The notes under the pieces were generated by a model. That model was not told the DNA's origin and searched no databases. It was given only the letters and a program-made list of their open reading frames with translations. From Woeseiaceae bacterium (GTDB lineage Bacteria; Pseudomonadota; Gammaproteobacteria; Steroidobacterales; Woeseiaceae): a DNA stretch of 64,000 nucleotides. The translations under genes and the position numbers were made by a program. Below, one piece after another: positions 50,165 to 58,970 of this stretch. The stretch spans positions 1-64,000 of the forward strand of contig JASJCQ010000024.1 of assembly GCA_030065915.1 (NCBI GenBank). Reading direction: 5' to 3'. How positions within the stretch are numbered: the first letter of the stretch is position 1; each line of letters opens with the position of its first letter.

Positions 50165-51187
50165 ATGAGAGTGACGCTCGCCTGTTTGTCTGTCCTGCTT
50201 CTTTTCGCCCCGCTTTCCGTGCTGTCTGACGAGCACGAGGGTCAGAAGGCCGTGCTGATAACCGGAGCATCCACCGGCATCGGTCGCCTGACCGCGGAAA
50301 CACTCGCCGAGGCCGGCTACTTCGTTTATGCCGGTGCTCGCAAGAAAGAAGACCTCGAGGCGCTCGATGCTATCGACAACATCAAGGCGGTACGTCTCGA
50401 CGTCACCGTGCAAGAGGAGATCGATGCGGCCGTCGAGCTGATCGAAGACGAAGGCCGCGGACTTTGGGGGCTGGTCAACAATGCTGGCGTCAACGTCATC
50501 GACCCCCTGATCGAATCCGACATGTCGGATCTCGAGTTCATCTTCGACGTCAATGTCTACGGCGTGGTCAGGGTCACCAAGGCCTTTGCGCCAATGATCA
50601 TCGAGTCGCAGGGTCGCATCGTCAACATCAGCTCAATCGCCGGCGTGCTTGCGGGCGGGTTCGATGGCTATGGTTTCTACATCATGAGCAAGCATGCGAT
50701 AGAAGCGTTCAGCGATCAGCTGGCCTGGGAGATGGCGGGGCTCGGTGTGTCGGTCAGCTCGGTGCTGCCGGGCGGATTCGAATCCCGGATCGGATTCTCT
50801 CGCTGCAAAAGGATGCTGAGGAACCAGGCGGAGAAGAAATACAAGTACTTCGCGGAGAGCATGCAGTACTACATCGATTCCTGCCAGAAGCGGATGTCGG
50901 GTGAAGATCTGGATCTCGGACCGAAGCCGGTGCCTGTCGCCAGGGCAGTCCAGCGCGCGTTGTTCGATGAAAAGCCGCTCGAACACTACCTCGTGCCCGG
51001 CGAACCGACGGAGGCGCGGCTGACGATCGCCAAACTCGTTGAGGAGATCGCATCGCTGAACCAGGACGAGGCGCACGCCGTGTCCCGGGAAGACCTGCTC
51101 GATATCTTCGACAATGAAATGCGGATTGCGCGGGGCGAGCAGCCGCGAACGATGCCGGGCTTTTATGGAGAGGACGCCGACCAGTAA
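50165..51187 (+). CDS. SDR with N-terminal signal-like helix
   Basis: 340 residues. A hydrophobic N-terminus (VTLACLSVLLLFAPLSVLS, residues 3-21) precedes the cofactor motif TGASTGIG (33-40). NNAGVNV is the N-A-G block, and Tyr172/Lys176 (YIMSK) form the catalytic pair. A long C-terminal part (about 240-340) adds helices as in 17beta-HSD/retinol-dehydrogenase-like SDRs. The N-terminus could be a membrane anchor (cytosolic enzyme at the membrane) and not an export signal, since NAD(P) is cytosolic. Start ATG 50165 follows GGGAGAAT. Substrate may be lipid-like. Confidence 0.85.
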   Translation: MRVTLACLSVLLLFAPLSVLSDEHEGQKAVLITGASTGIGRLTAETLAEAGYFVYAGARKKEDLEALDAIDNIKAVRLDVTVQEEIDAAVELIEDEGRGLWGLVNNAGVNVIDPLIESDMSDLEFIFDVNVYGVVRVTKAFAPMIIESQGRIVNISSIAGVLAGGFDGYGFYIMSKHAIEAFSDQLAWEMAGLGVSVSSVLPGGFESRIGFSRCKRMLRNQAEKKYKYFAESMQYYIDSCQKRMSGEDLDLGPKPVPVARAVQRALFDEKPLEHYLVPGEPTEARLTIAKLVEEIASLNQDEAHAVSREDLLDIFDNEMRIARGEQPRTMPGFYGEDADQ

Positions 51188-51298
51188 GACGGTCGGTCGT
51201 GAGTACCTGATCGCTTCCGACTCGTACCTCACCCGGCCCATCTCTTGGCCGGGTGAGGTTCGGATTCGCAGGAAAGACCTGCGGCTCTCAGGGACTGC

Positions 51299-52510
51299 TT
51301 AGCCGGAACGCGTCGCTATCGACGGAGCGATCCGGGTTGCCCGCCGGGCCGGTCCCGCGACGGCGGCCTGGCCGACCAGCCACAGGATGATCATCGCGAC
51401 CGGTACCACCCACCACGCCATGGGTGTCAGCGCGAAGGTCTCGACCATGAAGATGTTCAGCCCGATGGCCAACGCACCACCGACGATGACACCGACCGAA
51501 CTGATCATGAAGTTCTCCAGCATGAAGTAGCGCATGATCGCCGGCTTGGTGGCGCCCAGTGCGCGGCGAATACCGATCTGGCGAGTGCGGCGAGACACGT
51601 TGAAGCTCGCGAGACCCACGATGCCGAGGCCGGTGATGATCGTCAGCAACGTGATCACGAAGCCGAGAATCTTGATCATCGCCGAATCGCCGAGATAAGC
51701 GCCTTCCCTGACCTCGTCGAAGGTCTGCGCGCCGCGTATCAGTCGCGTCTTGTCGGCGCTGGCGAGCATCTCCTCGAGCTGCGGCAACAGCTCGTCGCGC
51801 ATTCCGGGCTCGGTACGCACGACGTAGCGCGCGAAACCCTCGGCGCGTTTGACCGGTGAGAACAGCGCGTGCTCGACGTCGTCCCAGCCCTGCCAGGGCG
51901 CCTGCAGCTGGTCGATGACGCCGATGATCTGCACCGGGTCGTTCTGGTTGATGTACGCGGTCTTCCCGACGACAGAGCCTTCCTCGTCGGGGAACAGCGT
52001 CTTCGCCAGCGCCTCGGTGACGATGACGTAGGGCTCCCAGCGGAAGTTGTCCGGATCCAAGAACACCACCTGTTCCGGCGAGAAGTTCTCGCCGTCGATC
52101 AGCTCGACGTCGAAGGTCTCGATCATGTGTTCGTCGCCGAAGTAGATCGCGGCTCCGACGCCGCCCATGTCCTCGCCAGGCTCGGTTTGCAGTCCCATCG
52201 ACCAGCCGCCGCCACGCAGCGGGAAGGAATTGGTACCGACCGCGTTGATGACGCCCGGCGTATTCCTGAGCATCTCGAGGTCGTTGATGTAGGTTGCGCG
52301 CAGGTCGGCGTCAGCGGCAAAACTGATACTCGCAAAAGTGAGTGTGTTGGCCTCGTCCATGCCACTGGGTCGCTGCATGTTCGTCGCCCGCTCCTGCATG
52401 ATGGCTATCGAGTTGACCATGATCGCCATCGTGACGGCGATCTGCAGTGCGATAAGGATAGCTCCGCCTTTGTTCCTCAGGAGCGCTCTCCAGATAGGTC
52501 CGAATTCCAT
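51299..52510 (-). CDS. MacB-type ABC permease (second permease subunit)
   Basis: 403 residues. One helix at about 16-37 (GGAILIALQIAVTMAIMVNSIA), a MacB_PCD periplasmic domain (about 40-275), then three helices (FVITLLTIITGLGIVGLASF near 287, MISSVGVIVGGALAIGLNIFM near 335, MAWWVVPVAMIILWLVGQAAVAG near 370). SRRTRQIGIRRALGATKPAIMR is the FtsX coupling helix. With the first permease, ATPase and adaptor upstream it forms a heterodimeric tripartite efflux system. It lies 12 bases after the other permease. Last gene of the operon. Confidence 0.92.
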   Translation of the reverse strand: MEFGPIWRALLRNKGGAILIALQIAVTMAIMVNSIAIMQERATNMQRPSGMDEANTLTFASISFAADADLRATYINDLEMLRNTPGVINAVGTNSFPLRGGGWSMGLQTEPGEDMGGVGAAIYFGDEHMIETFDVELIDGENFSPEQVVFLDPDNFRWEPYVIVTEALAKTLFPDEEGSVVGKTAYINQNDPVQIIGVIDQLQAPWQGWDDVEHALFSPVKRAEGFARYVVRTEPGMRDELLPQLEEMLASADKTRLIRGAQTFDEVREGAYLGDSAMIKILGFVITLLTIITGLGIVGLASFNVSRRTRQIGIRRALGATKPAIMRYFMLENFMISSVGVIVGGALAIGLNIFMVETFALTPMAWWVVPVAMIILWLVGQAAVAGPARRATRIAPSIATRSG

Positions 52511-52522
52511 GATGTCTTCTCC

Positions 52523-53842
52523 TTACTGGATGCGTAACTGGCTGGCGGGGGTGACCTGGCACGCGCGCCAGGTTGGATACAGCGCGGCGGCAAGCGCCGA
52601 CACGACTGCGAGTACGATGGCCAGTGCGGTCATCGACCAGTCCATGTGCGTGAGCTTCTCCACGAAGTCGAAGCGGTTGAACAGGTTTCGAATGCCCAGC
52701 AGGCCGAGCCAGGTCGTGCCGATGCCGAGCAAACCGCCGGCAACACCGATCATGCCGGCCTCGATGATGTACTGGCTGAACAGCGACGCCTTGCTGGCGC
52801 CTAAGGCACGCCTCAGGCTGATGTCCTTGGTCCTGCGCATCACCTTGGCGAGTAACAGGCCGATGGTGTTCAGCAGGCAGACGATCAGGAACAGGACCGC
52901 GAGTCCCAGCAGCACAGAGACGTCGTCGTCGACGACCTCGTTCAGGATCATCCACTCCTCGACATCCGGCAGCCGGTTATCCAGTGGGCGAGGAAATCGG
53001 CCAAGTTCCTTCTGCTGCTCGACGTAGGCGTCGAGGTAGTTCATGTACTGAGTCTCGGCGGCCTGGTCGGGTATTTCGACCCAGAACTGGATCCAGATGC
53101 ACTCCGAATTCAAGAAGGCTGCACGATCCCCTCCCTCGGGCGGCTTCCAGCAGTTCGTATTGCCCTCATTGCCGTACTCGTTCGCCATCGCGGTGGAGAA
53201 CGGAAAGAAGGTATCTTCAACCGGCTCGTGCGGGTTGTTGTTCAGGTCGTAGAATTTGACGACCGGCGACCACGTGTCGAGTACACCGACGATTCGGAAC
53301 GTGTCCCCGTTCATCGTGATGCGCCGACCCGTCGAATCCTCGCCACCGAACATGCGTTCGTTTAACGGCTCGCTGATGACGACAACAAACTCCTCTGACA
53401 GGTCGGCCGCAGCATCCCAGGCGCTGCCATACTTGAAGGGCACGTCGAACATCGCGAAGAAGTCCTTGGACGTAGCGCGCCCGCTCACTGTGTAGGGCAG
53501 CTCGTCCGGGTCCTCGGGCTCGACGATTCGGCCCGACTTGAATGTCGCGATCTGGCGCACGGCCTGTTCGGCGGCCAGCAGGTTGCGAGCGTCGGTATAG
53601 GTCAGCTGGATGGGCGGATTGGCGCCATCGTTGTAAGGGTTTGCATCGCTCCAGCTGTCCATCTGCACGTGCCGCAACTGGGCCGACTTGTGCGGGATAG
53701 GGTTGGAACCCATCATGTGCTGGATAGTGAAGATCGTCATGCAGGCGCCAATGCCGATGGCGATCGCAGCAACCATCAACGCACTGAGTGCCGGGTTGGC
53801 GCGAATACTGAGTGCGCCGAGTTTCAGGTAGTAACGAAACAT
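52523..53842 (-). CDS. MacB-type ABC permease (first permease subunit)
   Basis: 439 residues with the same 1+3 helix plan: LSALMVAAIAIGIGACMTIFTIQHMMG near 18-44, periplasmic domain to about 305, then LLGLAVLFLIVCLLNTIGLLLA, IEAGMIGVAGGLLGIGTTWLGLLG and a last helix ALAIVLAVVSALAAAL. RRTKDISLRRALGASKASLFS is the coupling helix. It is a paralogue of the next gene, so the exporter uses two different permeases. 9 bases from the ATPase stop. Confidence 0.92.
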   Translation of the reverse strand: MFRYYLKLGALSIRANPALSALMVAAIAIGIGACMTIFTIQHMMGSNPIPHKSAQLRHVQMDSWSDANPYNDGANPPIQLTYTDARNLLAAEQAVRQIATFKSGRIVEPEDPDELPYTVSGRATSKDFFAMFDVPFKYGSAWDAAADLSEEFVVVISEPLNERMFGGEDSTGRRITMNGDTFRIVGVLDTWSPVVKFYDLNNNPHEPVEDTFFPFSTAMANEYGNEGNTNCWKPPEGGDRAAFLNSECIWIQFWVEIPDQAAETQYMNYLDAYVEQQKELGRFPRPLDNRLPDVEEWMILNEVVDDDVSVLLGLAVLFLIVCLLNTIGLLLAKVMRRTKDISLRRALGASKASLFSQYIIEAGMIGVAGGLLGIGTTWLGLLGIRNLFNRFDFVEKLTHMDWSMTALAIVLAVVSALAAALYPTWRACQVTPASQLRIQ

Positions 53843-53851
53843 GGGTGCTCC

Positions 53852-54547
53852 TTATCCGTTGGCCGCTCGCAGGAACTCGGGCGCCGCGTCGGTGACCTGG
53901 CCGTCGCGGACGAAGATGTTTCTCTTCGCGCGATCCGCGAGCGTCAGCTCATGGGTCACCATGATGATCGTTACGCCGTTGCTGTTGATCTCGGACAGCA
54001 GGTCAAGCACGGAATCCGCCATGTGCGTGTCGAGGTTTCCGGTCGGTTCGTCTGCCAGCAAAAAGCGCGGCTCGCCCGCCAGGGCTCGAGCGATGGCGAC
54101 GCGCTGCTGCTGGCCACCGGACAGCTGGGCCGGCTGATGCTTGAGGCGTGATGCGAGGCCCACCATGTCGAGGGATTCCTCGATACGACGCTTGCGTTCC
54201 GCCGCGTTCAGGCCGCGGTAGCGCAACGGCACGTCCACGTTGTCGAAAATATTCAGTTCGGGGATCAGGTTGAAGCTCTGGAAAATGAAACCGATCTTCT
54301 CGTTGCGTACGCGGGAGCGTTCACGATCGTTGAGCTTGGAGATGTCGCGGCCGTCCAGTTCATAGGTGCCGCTGGTCATTTCCTCGAGCAGGCCGGCGAT
54401 GTTCAGGAATGTCGTCTTGCCGGATCCGGACGGACCGGTAACGGAGACGAACTCGCCTTCGTCGACGGTCAGCGAAAACTCGCGTAGCGCGTGCGTCTCG
54501 ACCGTGTCTGTTCGGTAGATCTTGGAAACGTCTGTCATTTTCAGCAT
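53852..54547 (-). CDS. MacB/LolD-type ABC ATPase
   Basis: 231 residues. Walker A is GPSGSGKT (38-45), the signature is LSGGQQQRV and Walker B is FLLADEPTGNLD. It is third in relatedness to the two LolD-type ATPases at 17.5 and 25.5 kb. Follows the adaptor gene by 23 bases; first energy-coupling component of the efflux operon. Confidence 0.93.
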   Translation of the reverse strand: MLKMTDVSKIYRTDTVETHALREFSLTVDEGEFVSVTGPSGSGKTTFLNIAGLLEEMTSGTYELDGRDISKLNDRERSRVRNEKIGFIFQSFNLIPELNIFDNVDVPLRYRGLNAAERKRRIEESLDMVGLASRLKHQPAQLSGGQQQRVAIARALAGEPRFLLADEPTGNLDTHMADSVLDLLSEINSNGVTIIMVTHELTLADRAKRNIFVRDGQVTDAAPEFLRAANG

Positions 54548-54570
54548 GTTCTGCTCCCTGTGCAGAGGGT

Positions 54571-55893
54571 CTAGTTGGTCAGGCGCACTCGTTCGGCGCT
54601 GCGGAATGGATCAAGGTTGGAAATTACGATTTGCTCGCCGGCGTCGAGTCCAGACACGATCTCGACGGCGCCGAGACTGCGAGCACCGGTCTCAATGGGC
54701 CTGCGGGTCGCGAGGCCGTCTTCGCCGATGACATACGCCACGCGACCGGCGCCGCTGTCGAGAAACTGGCCGCGCTGCACGAGCAGCACGTTGTCGTGAC
54801 GAGCGAGCAGGATGCGTGCCTGCAAGCGCTGATTCTGGCGCAGGTTGACCGGCTGATTCTCGCCCACGAAGCGCAGGCGGGCCTTGACTTCGTTGTCGAT
54901 GATCTCGGGTGACACTGCGACGATCTGCGCCGTGAAATTGCTGCCGCCGACGGAGACAATCGACTGCATGCCGACGGAGAGATCGTCGGCGTAGCCTTCG
55001 GGAACGCCTGCCTCGACCTCGAAGCGTGACAGGTCCACGACCGCCATCACAGGTGTGTCGCGAGTCACCGCGGCTTTCTGATCGACCAGCAGGTCGCCGA
55101 CGATGCCGTTGACCGGCGAGTTGATGGACAGGTCATCCACCTGCCGCCTGAGGTCGTCGACAAGCAACCCTTGTCGATTGACATCGAATTCGCTGGCGCG
55201 CAATTCGAAGTCTAGTCGCTCCTCGAACAGCTCCGCGTCCGCGACGGCGTGCTGGTGCGCGAGCTCGGCGTTACGCAGATCGTCCTGCGCTTTTTCGTAG
55301 TCGATCCGGGGTATTACCCCTTTTTCGTTGGCCTGGTCGGCTCTGCGTTTCTCCCGCCGTGCAGCAACAAGCGCAACGTCGGCGAGGTCAGCCGCCTTGC
55401 GTTTCTCGAGCGCCTGCTGGCGAGATTCGATGCGCTGCCGTTCCAGTTCCATCTGGCGCTGTTCCAGCGTCGATTGGGCCTGCTGCCACTGGCTGGTCAG
55501 CTCGGGGCTGTCGACGGTCGCGACCACTTGTCCGGCCAGCACCCGCTCGCCGGCTTCGACGTTCAGCGTGATCGAGCCGGGCGCCGTGGCATACAGCGTC
55601 GGACTCACGGCGGCGACAACACGACCCTGGATCGAGATGTCGCGAACCAGGTCACCGCGGGTGACCGTCGCGACCCGCACGCGCTCGAGCGGAACGCTGA
55701 TCGTTGCGTTCGCCCAGCGCTCAAACCACGGCGCGGCTATCCATGAGATGCCTATCAGAACAACGGCCGCGGCTGCGACCGAGAAATACAGTTTATTTTT
55801 GCCAGGCGGTTCAAGTCGAACGTCCTGGCCGGATGTGTCTGCGATTTTCAGCGCTCTTCCCCTTCCAAGTGCCAAACCACGAGCGTGTCCCAA
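54571..55893 (-). CDS. Periplasmic adaptor (MacA/HlyD type) of the efflux operon
   Basis: 440 residues if started at TTG 55893, about 426 from codon 55851. The anchor helix is LYFSVAAAAVVLIGISWIAAPW (about 35-56). The lipoyl halves are GSITLNVEAGERVLAGQVVATV (about 104-125) and SPVNGIVGDLLVDQK, with a long coiled coil between (about 130-240, ERQRIESRQQALEKRKAADL region), then the barrel domain. The best ribosome site (AGGGGA) sits before a CTG at 55851, from which the protein begins LKIADTSGQD; this may be the real start. First gene of the leftward efflux operon. An outer-membrane channel would be needed and is not in the window. Confidence 0.88.
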   Translation of the reverse strand: MGHARGLALGRGRALKIADTSGQDVRLEPPGKNKLYFSVAAAAVVLIGISWIAAPWFERWANATISVPLERVRVATVTRGDLVRDISIQGRVVAAVSPTLYATAPGSITLNVEAGERVLAGQVVATVDSPELTSQWQQAQSTLEQRQMELERQRIESRQQALEKRKAADLADVALVAARREKRRADQANEKGVIPRIDYEKAQDDLRNAELAHQHAVADAELFEERLDFELRASEFDVNRQGLLVDDLRRQVDDLSINSPVNGIVGDLLVDQKAAVTRDTPVMAVVDLSRFEVEAGVPEGYADDLSVGMQSIVSVGGSNFTAQIVAVSPEIIDNEVKARLRFVGENQPVNLRQNQRLQARILLARHDNVLLVQRGQFLDSGAGRVAYVIGEDGLATRRPIETGARSLGAVEIVSGLDAGEQIVISNLDPFRSAERVRLTN

Positions 55894-56101
55894 GTCACGC
55901 CGTTTTTTAATTGTTAGGGGTTAGATGCGCGATATCGCGAAAAAGTTGTAAATCCGTTTATCGTCGATGGATATTTGCCGCTGCTGATCGTTTTCCTTTG
56001 AGACACCCGCGACTGGAGGATTGGGCCCATCTCAAGGCGCGGAGCCCCGTGAATACTCGCCTGCGCGGTTTCAATCGCGTCGGAACAGCACGTCGGCTCG
56101 C

Positions 56102-56107
56102 GTATAC
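56102..56107 (+). promoter_or_regulatory. Possible -10 element before the second MFS gene
   Basis: TATACT at 56102-56107, 29 bases before the GTG start at 56136. No good -35 sequence is at 17 bases. Supports the shorter start of the transporter. Confidence 0.35.
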
Positions 56108-56135
56108 TGCCCGCCAGGTTGTCACGGAGCTCGCA

Positions 56136-57428
56136 GTGTCGCGTTGGCTGACCCTGTTCACACTGATTCTCGCCGGCGAAATGGTTTTTGGCCTGCCGTT
56201 CAACACGGCGCGTTTCTTTCGCCCGACGCTGCTCGAGGCGTTCAACTTCACAAATACGCAACTGGGCGATCTGTTCGCCGTGTACGGCATCACGGCGATG
56301 CTGTGCTATTTCCCCGGTGGTGCACTCGCGGATCGCTTCCAGGCCAGGACGCTCCTGAGCCTGTCACTCGTTGCCACCGCCTGCGGCGGATTCGTCATGA
56401 TGAGCTTTCCGCAGGCCGAGACGATGGCGCTGCTGTACGCCTTCTGGGGTATCACCTCGGTTCTGCTGCTGTGGGGTGCGCTGATCCGGGCGACGCGCGA
56501 GTGGGGCGGCGCGCGTCAACAGGGCCAGGCATTCGGACTGCTCGAGGCCGGACGCGGGATCATGGCCGCAGCGGTCGCCTTCGTCGCGTTGAAGGTATTT
56601 GCGTGGAGTCTCGCCGGTGACGTCATCGATGATTCAAACCGGCTCGCCGCGTTTCGCAACGTGATCCTGGTCTATACGTTTGTGACACTCACCGTGGCGG
56701 CCATGGCATGGTTCTTCATTCCGACCAGCGACGGTTCGACATCATCCAGACCGAGCCCGCTGCTCGGCATGCGTCGCGTCGTCGGTCGACCGGTCATATG
56801 GGCCCAGGCGGGAATCATCATCGCCGCCTACTGTGGCTACAAGAGTGTGGACAACTATTCACTGTACGCCGTCCAGGTGTTGGGCTTCGATGAGCTTGAG
56901 GCTGCGGAGCTTTCGGCTATAGGTGCGTACATTCGGCCGGCCGGCGCGCTGGCCGCGGGGTTTTTCGCGGATCGCTTCAGTGCTCTGCGCTCCGTCGGGA
57001 TTGCGTTTGTCCTGATGCTTATCGCCTACGTTGCCTTGTCAGTTGCAACGCCCGACTCAGCTGGCCTCACGCTGATTTTCATCAACCTGTTCATCAGCTA
57101 CTTCGCGGTTTGCGGACTGCGTGGCGTGTATTTCGCGCTGCTGGAGGAGAATGAAACGCCGAAACAGATCACCGGTGCGGCCGTCGGTATGATCTCGTTG
57201 ATCGGATTCACGCCCGAGATCTTCTTTCATCCGATCACGGGGCGCATACTGGATGCCGATCCGGGGGTCGTCGGGCATCAGAACTACTTTCTGTTTATGG
57301 TCGGGGTGGCCGTAATGGGCCTGTCTGCCACGCTGCTTCTTACCTGGCTCAGACGGCGCGGGGGGTTGTGGACGCAAGAGATCAGGCATGGGGCAGGGCG
57401 GCCCGCAGGCAAACTGGAGACAGAGTGA
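56136..57428 (+). CDS. MFS transporter, related to the one at 391-1611
   Basis: About 430 residues from GTG 56136, which lies 7 bases after GGAG (56125-56128) and is preceded by a -10-like sequence; the open frame continues 75 codons upstream with no MFS-like content. 12 helices. LFAVYGITAMLCYFPGGALADRFQART (about 49-75) carries the loop-2/3 motif, and the block CGLRGVYFALLEENETPKQITGAAVGMISLIGFTPEIFFHP matches the equivalent part of the first MFS protein. The two share more than general MFS similarity, so they have probably a related substrate. Stop overlaps the next gene by 1 base. Confidence 0.88.
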   Translation: MSRWLTLFTLILAGEMVFGLPFNTARFFRPTLLEAFNFTNTQLGDLFAVYGITAMLCYFPGGALADRFQARTLLSLSLVATACGGFVMMSFPQAETMALLYAFWGITSVLLLWGALIRATREWGGARQQGQAFGLLEAGRGIMAAAVAFVALKVFAWSLAGDVIDDSNRLAAFRNVILVYTFVTLTVAAMAWFFIPTSDGSTSSRPSPLLGMRRVVGRPVIWAQAGIIIAAYCGYKSVDNYSLYAVQVLGFDELEAAELSAIGAYIRPAGALAAGFFADRFSALRSVGIAFVLMLIAYVALSVATPDSAGLTLIFINLFISYFAVCGLRGVYFALLEENETPKQITGAAVGMISLIGFTPEIFFHPITGRILDADPGVVGHQNYFLFMVGVAVMGLSATLLLTWLRRRGGLWTQEIRHGAGRPAGKLETE

Positions 57429-57865
57429 TGAAGCAGAGAATTCCGTTCAAAGACCAACTGCAGAGAAACGCAGTCGCGATCATCAGCTTGTTTATCGCAG
57501 TGAGCGGCCTTTTCTACAACACGTGGCGGAACGAGCTCACCGAGGCAAACCAGAACCAGCGGACCGGTTGCTTCGAAGTGCTGCTGAAGCTCGGCGAGCT
57601 GGATCAGCTCGTTAACCACCTGCACTTCGACATGGACGACCGGCTAAGCGGCAATCAGCGGACCGGCTGGGCGCTGGTCCAGACGATCAATGACATCTCC
57701 ACGATCATCGACGATCCTGTCGGGGACGCGGCGGCCGAGTTGAAGCAGGTCTGGAGCCAGCACGAGAAGGGTCTCGGCGAAAGCGACGCCAGCGTGGAGG
57801 CCATCAGAGGGGCGATTGATAACCTGCGTTCTGCGACCCAGGAGGTGCTCAAAGGGCTGACCTAG
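57428..57865 (+). CDS. Small single-pass membrane protein, unrecognised
   Basis: 145 residues from ATG 57428. One membrane helix near the N-terminus (AVAIISLFIAVSGLFYNTW, about 15-33), then a helical soluble region rich in Asn, Gln, Glu and Asp (TGCFEVLLKLGELDQLVNHLHFDMDD), a coiled-coil-like pattern continuing to the end. Overlaps the MFS stop by 1 base (ATGA), so it may form part of the same operon, perhaps an accessory of the transporter. Not recognised. Confidence 0.65.
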   Translation: MKQRIPFKDQLQRNAVAIISLFIAVSGLFYNTWRNELTEANQNQRTGCFEVLLKLGELDQLVNHLHFDMDDRLSGNQRTGWALVQTINDISTIIDDPVGDAAAELKQVWSQHEKGLGESDASVEAIRGAIDNLRSATQEVLKGLT

Positions 57866-57916
57866 CCATCCGCGAGGCGCGGTCGACGGCCGATTGCTTC
57901 GAGACTCGGCCAGCAA

Positions 57917-58486
57917 TCAGGCGATGCCGTGGGCTTCTGGAATGGCTGAGGGGCTGCCGGCCGGGAAGGCGGTCAATTCCGCCTCGCTGGCGCCCTCGCG
58001 ATACCTGGCCAGCAGGTCTTCCGGGTCGAACTCGACGCCGACCGGGTTGCTGGCGAACGCGTTACTGCGCATGTAGTCGAAGGCCTCCTGAGAGTTGCAG
58101 GACTCCACCTGCAGCTCGATGCGATTGCCGTCCGGGTCCTGGTAGTACATCGATAACGTGAAGCCGTGATGGACAGGCCAGTAGGGCGTGACGCCCTGTT
58201 TCCTGAGCCGGGCATACGTCTCCAGCAGGTCCGCGGCCGTCGGGTAGGTGTACGCGATGTGGTTGAGGCCGATCTCACCGTGGCCGGAGTCCGCCGGCGC
58301 GTCAGGCTTGAGGATATCGAGGTTCGCGATGGCAAAGCGATGACTCTCGTCGTCGTAGGTCAGGAATGCGAGGGCGGCATCGCCGTGCACGATCTCCGCG
58401 CCGAAGACGTTCATGTACCAGGCCTTCATCTCCTCGAAGCGACGAGTCATGAAGACAACATGTGAAAAAGTGGGGGAGCTTGTCAT
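57917..58486 (-). CDS. VOC-family protein, ring-cleaving-dioxygenase-like
   Basis: 189 residues. Metal ligands of a VOC extradiol-type domain are in place: His9 (FSHVVFMTRRFEEMKAWYMNVFGAEIV), His76 (GLNHIAYTY) and Glu123 (DPDGNRIELQVE). The lyase or dioxygenase activity is therefore plausible. A C-terminal extension of about 60 residues (NAFASNPVGVEFDPEDLLARYREG) is typical of catechol-2,3-dioxygenase-like proteins of this group. Reads leftward, alone. Substrate unknown. Confidence 0.88.
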   Translation of the reverse strand: MTSSPTFSHVVFMTRRFEEMKAWYMNVFGAEIVHGDAALAFLTYDDESHRFAIANLDILKPDAPADSGHGEIGLNHIAYTYPTAADLLETYARLRKQGVTPYWPVHHGFTLSMYYQDPDGNRIELQVESCNSQEAFDYMRSNAFASNPVGVEFDPEDLLARYREGASEAELTAFPAGSPSAIPEAHGIA

Positions 58487-58543
58487 CTCAAATCTTCCTT
58501 GTTGTTATTGTTGTTCCGGGCCACGCATCGTACGGCTGAGTCA

Positions 58544-58945
58544 TTAACCCTTGAACGCTTCTCGATGCTGCTTGCCTGCATCTCCGATTTCATCCCAGGC
58601 GGCTTTGGAGTCCACGTAGATGTGGTGGATCACCTTCAGGCCCTTTGCGCTGTCCGGGAGCAGTCCGGCCGGCACAAACATCCGCGAGTCGTCGTTCTTG
58701 CCCGGAAGCCGGGAGCCGCAGACGGAGCAGAACCAGTTTTGCCAGTCCGCGCCCGGCTTTCTCCAGGTCACAATCTTGTCTTCGCCTCGTGTCCATCGAA
58801 GCGCGTCGTTGTCGACGACGACAACAGCGATGCCGTTGCTGCCGGACGATCGACGACAGATCGAACAATGGCACACGTAGACGCCGGACAGTTCGGCGTC
58901 GATTTCGAATGCGACGGCGCCGCAGTTGCAGGCGGCTTCGATCAA
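58544..58945 (-). CDS. GFA/CENP-V-family zinc protein
   Basis: 133 residues from TTG 58945, 7 bases after GGAG; the open frame runs much further upstream but over the next gene. The cysteine scheme of the GFA (glutathione-dependent formaldehyde-activating) family is complete: CNCGAVAF (Cys6, Cys8), CHCSICRR (Cys25, Cys27, Cys30) and FCSVCGSRL (Cys73, Cys76). Two zinc ions are expected. Family members were named for formaldehyde-glutathione condensation, but few have been tested. It overlaps nothing and lies 25 bases after the membrane gene. Confidence 0.85.
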   Translation of the reverse strand: MIEAACNCGAVAFEIDAELSGVYVCHCSICRRSSGSNGIAVVVVDNDALRWTRGEDKIVTWRKPGADWQNWFCSVCGSRLPGKNDDSRMFVPAGLLPDSAKGLKVIHHIYVDSKAAWDEIGDAGKQHREAFKG

Positions 58946-58970
58946 TACGTTCTCCAGACAATTGCCATGG

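Noticed and set aside
50777-50786. TTCGAATCCC, like a tRNA T-loop
   Set aside because: It lies inside the SDR gene in frame and no acceptor or anticodon stem surrounds it.
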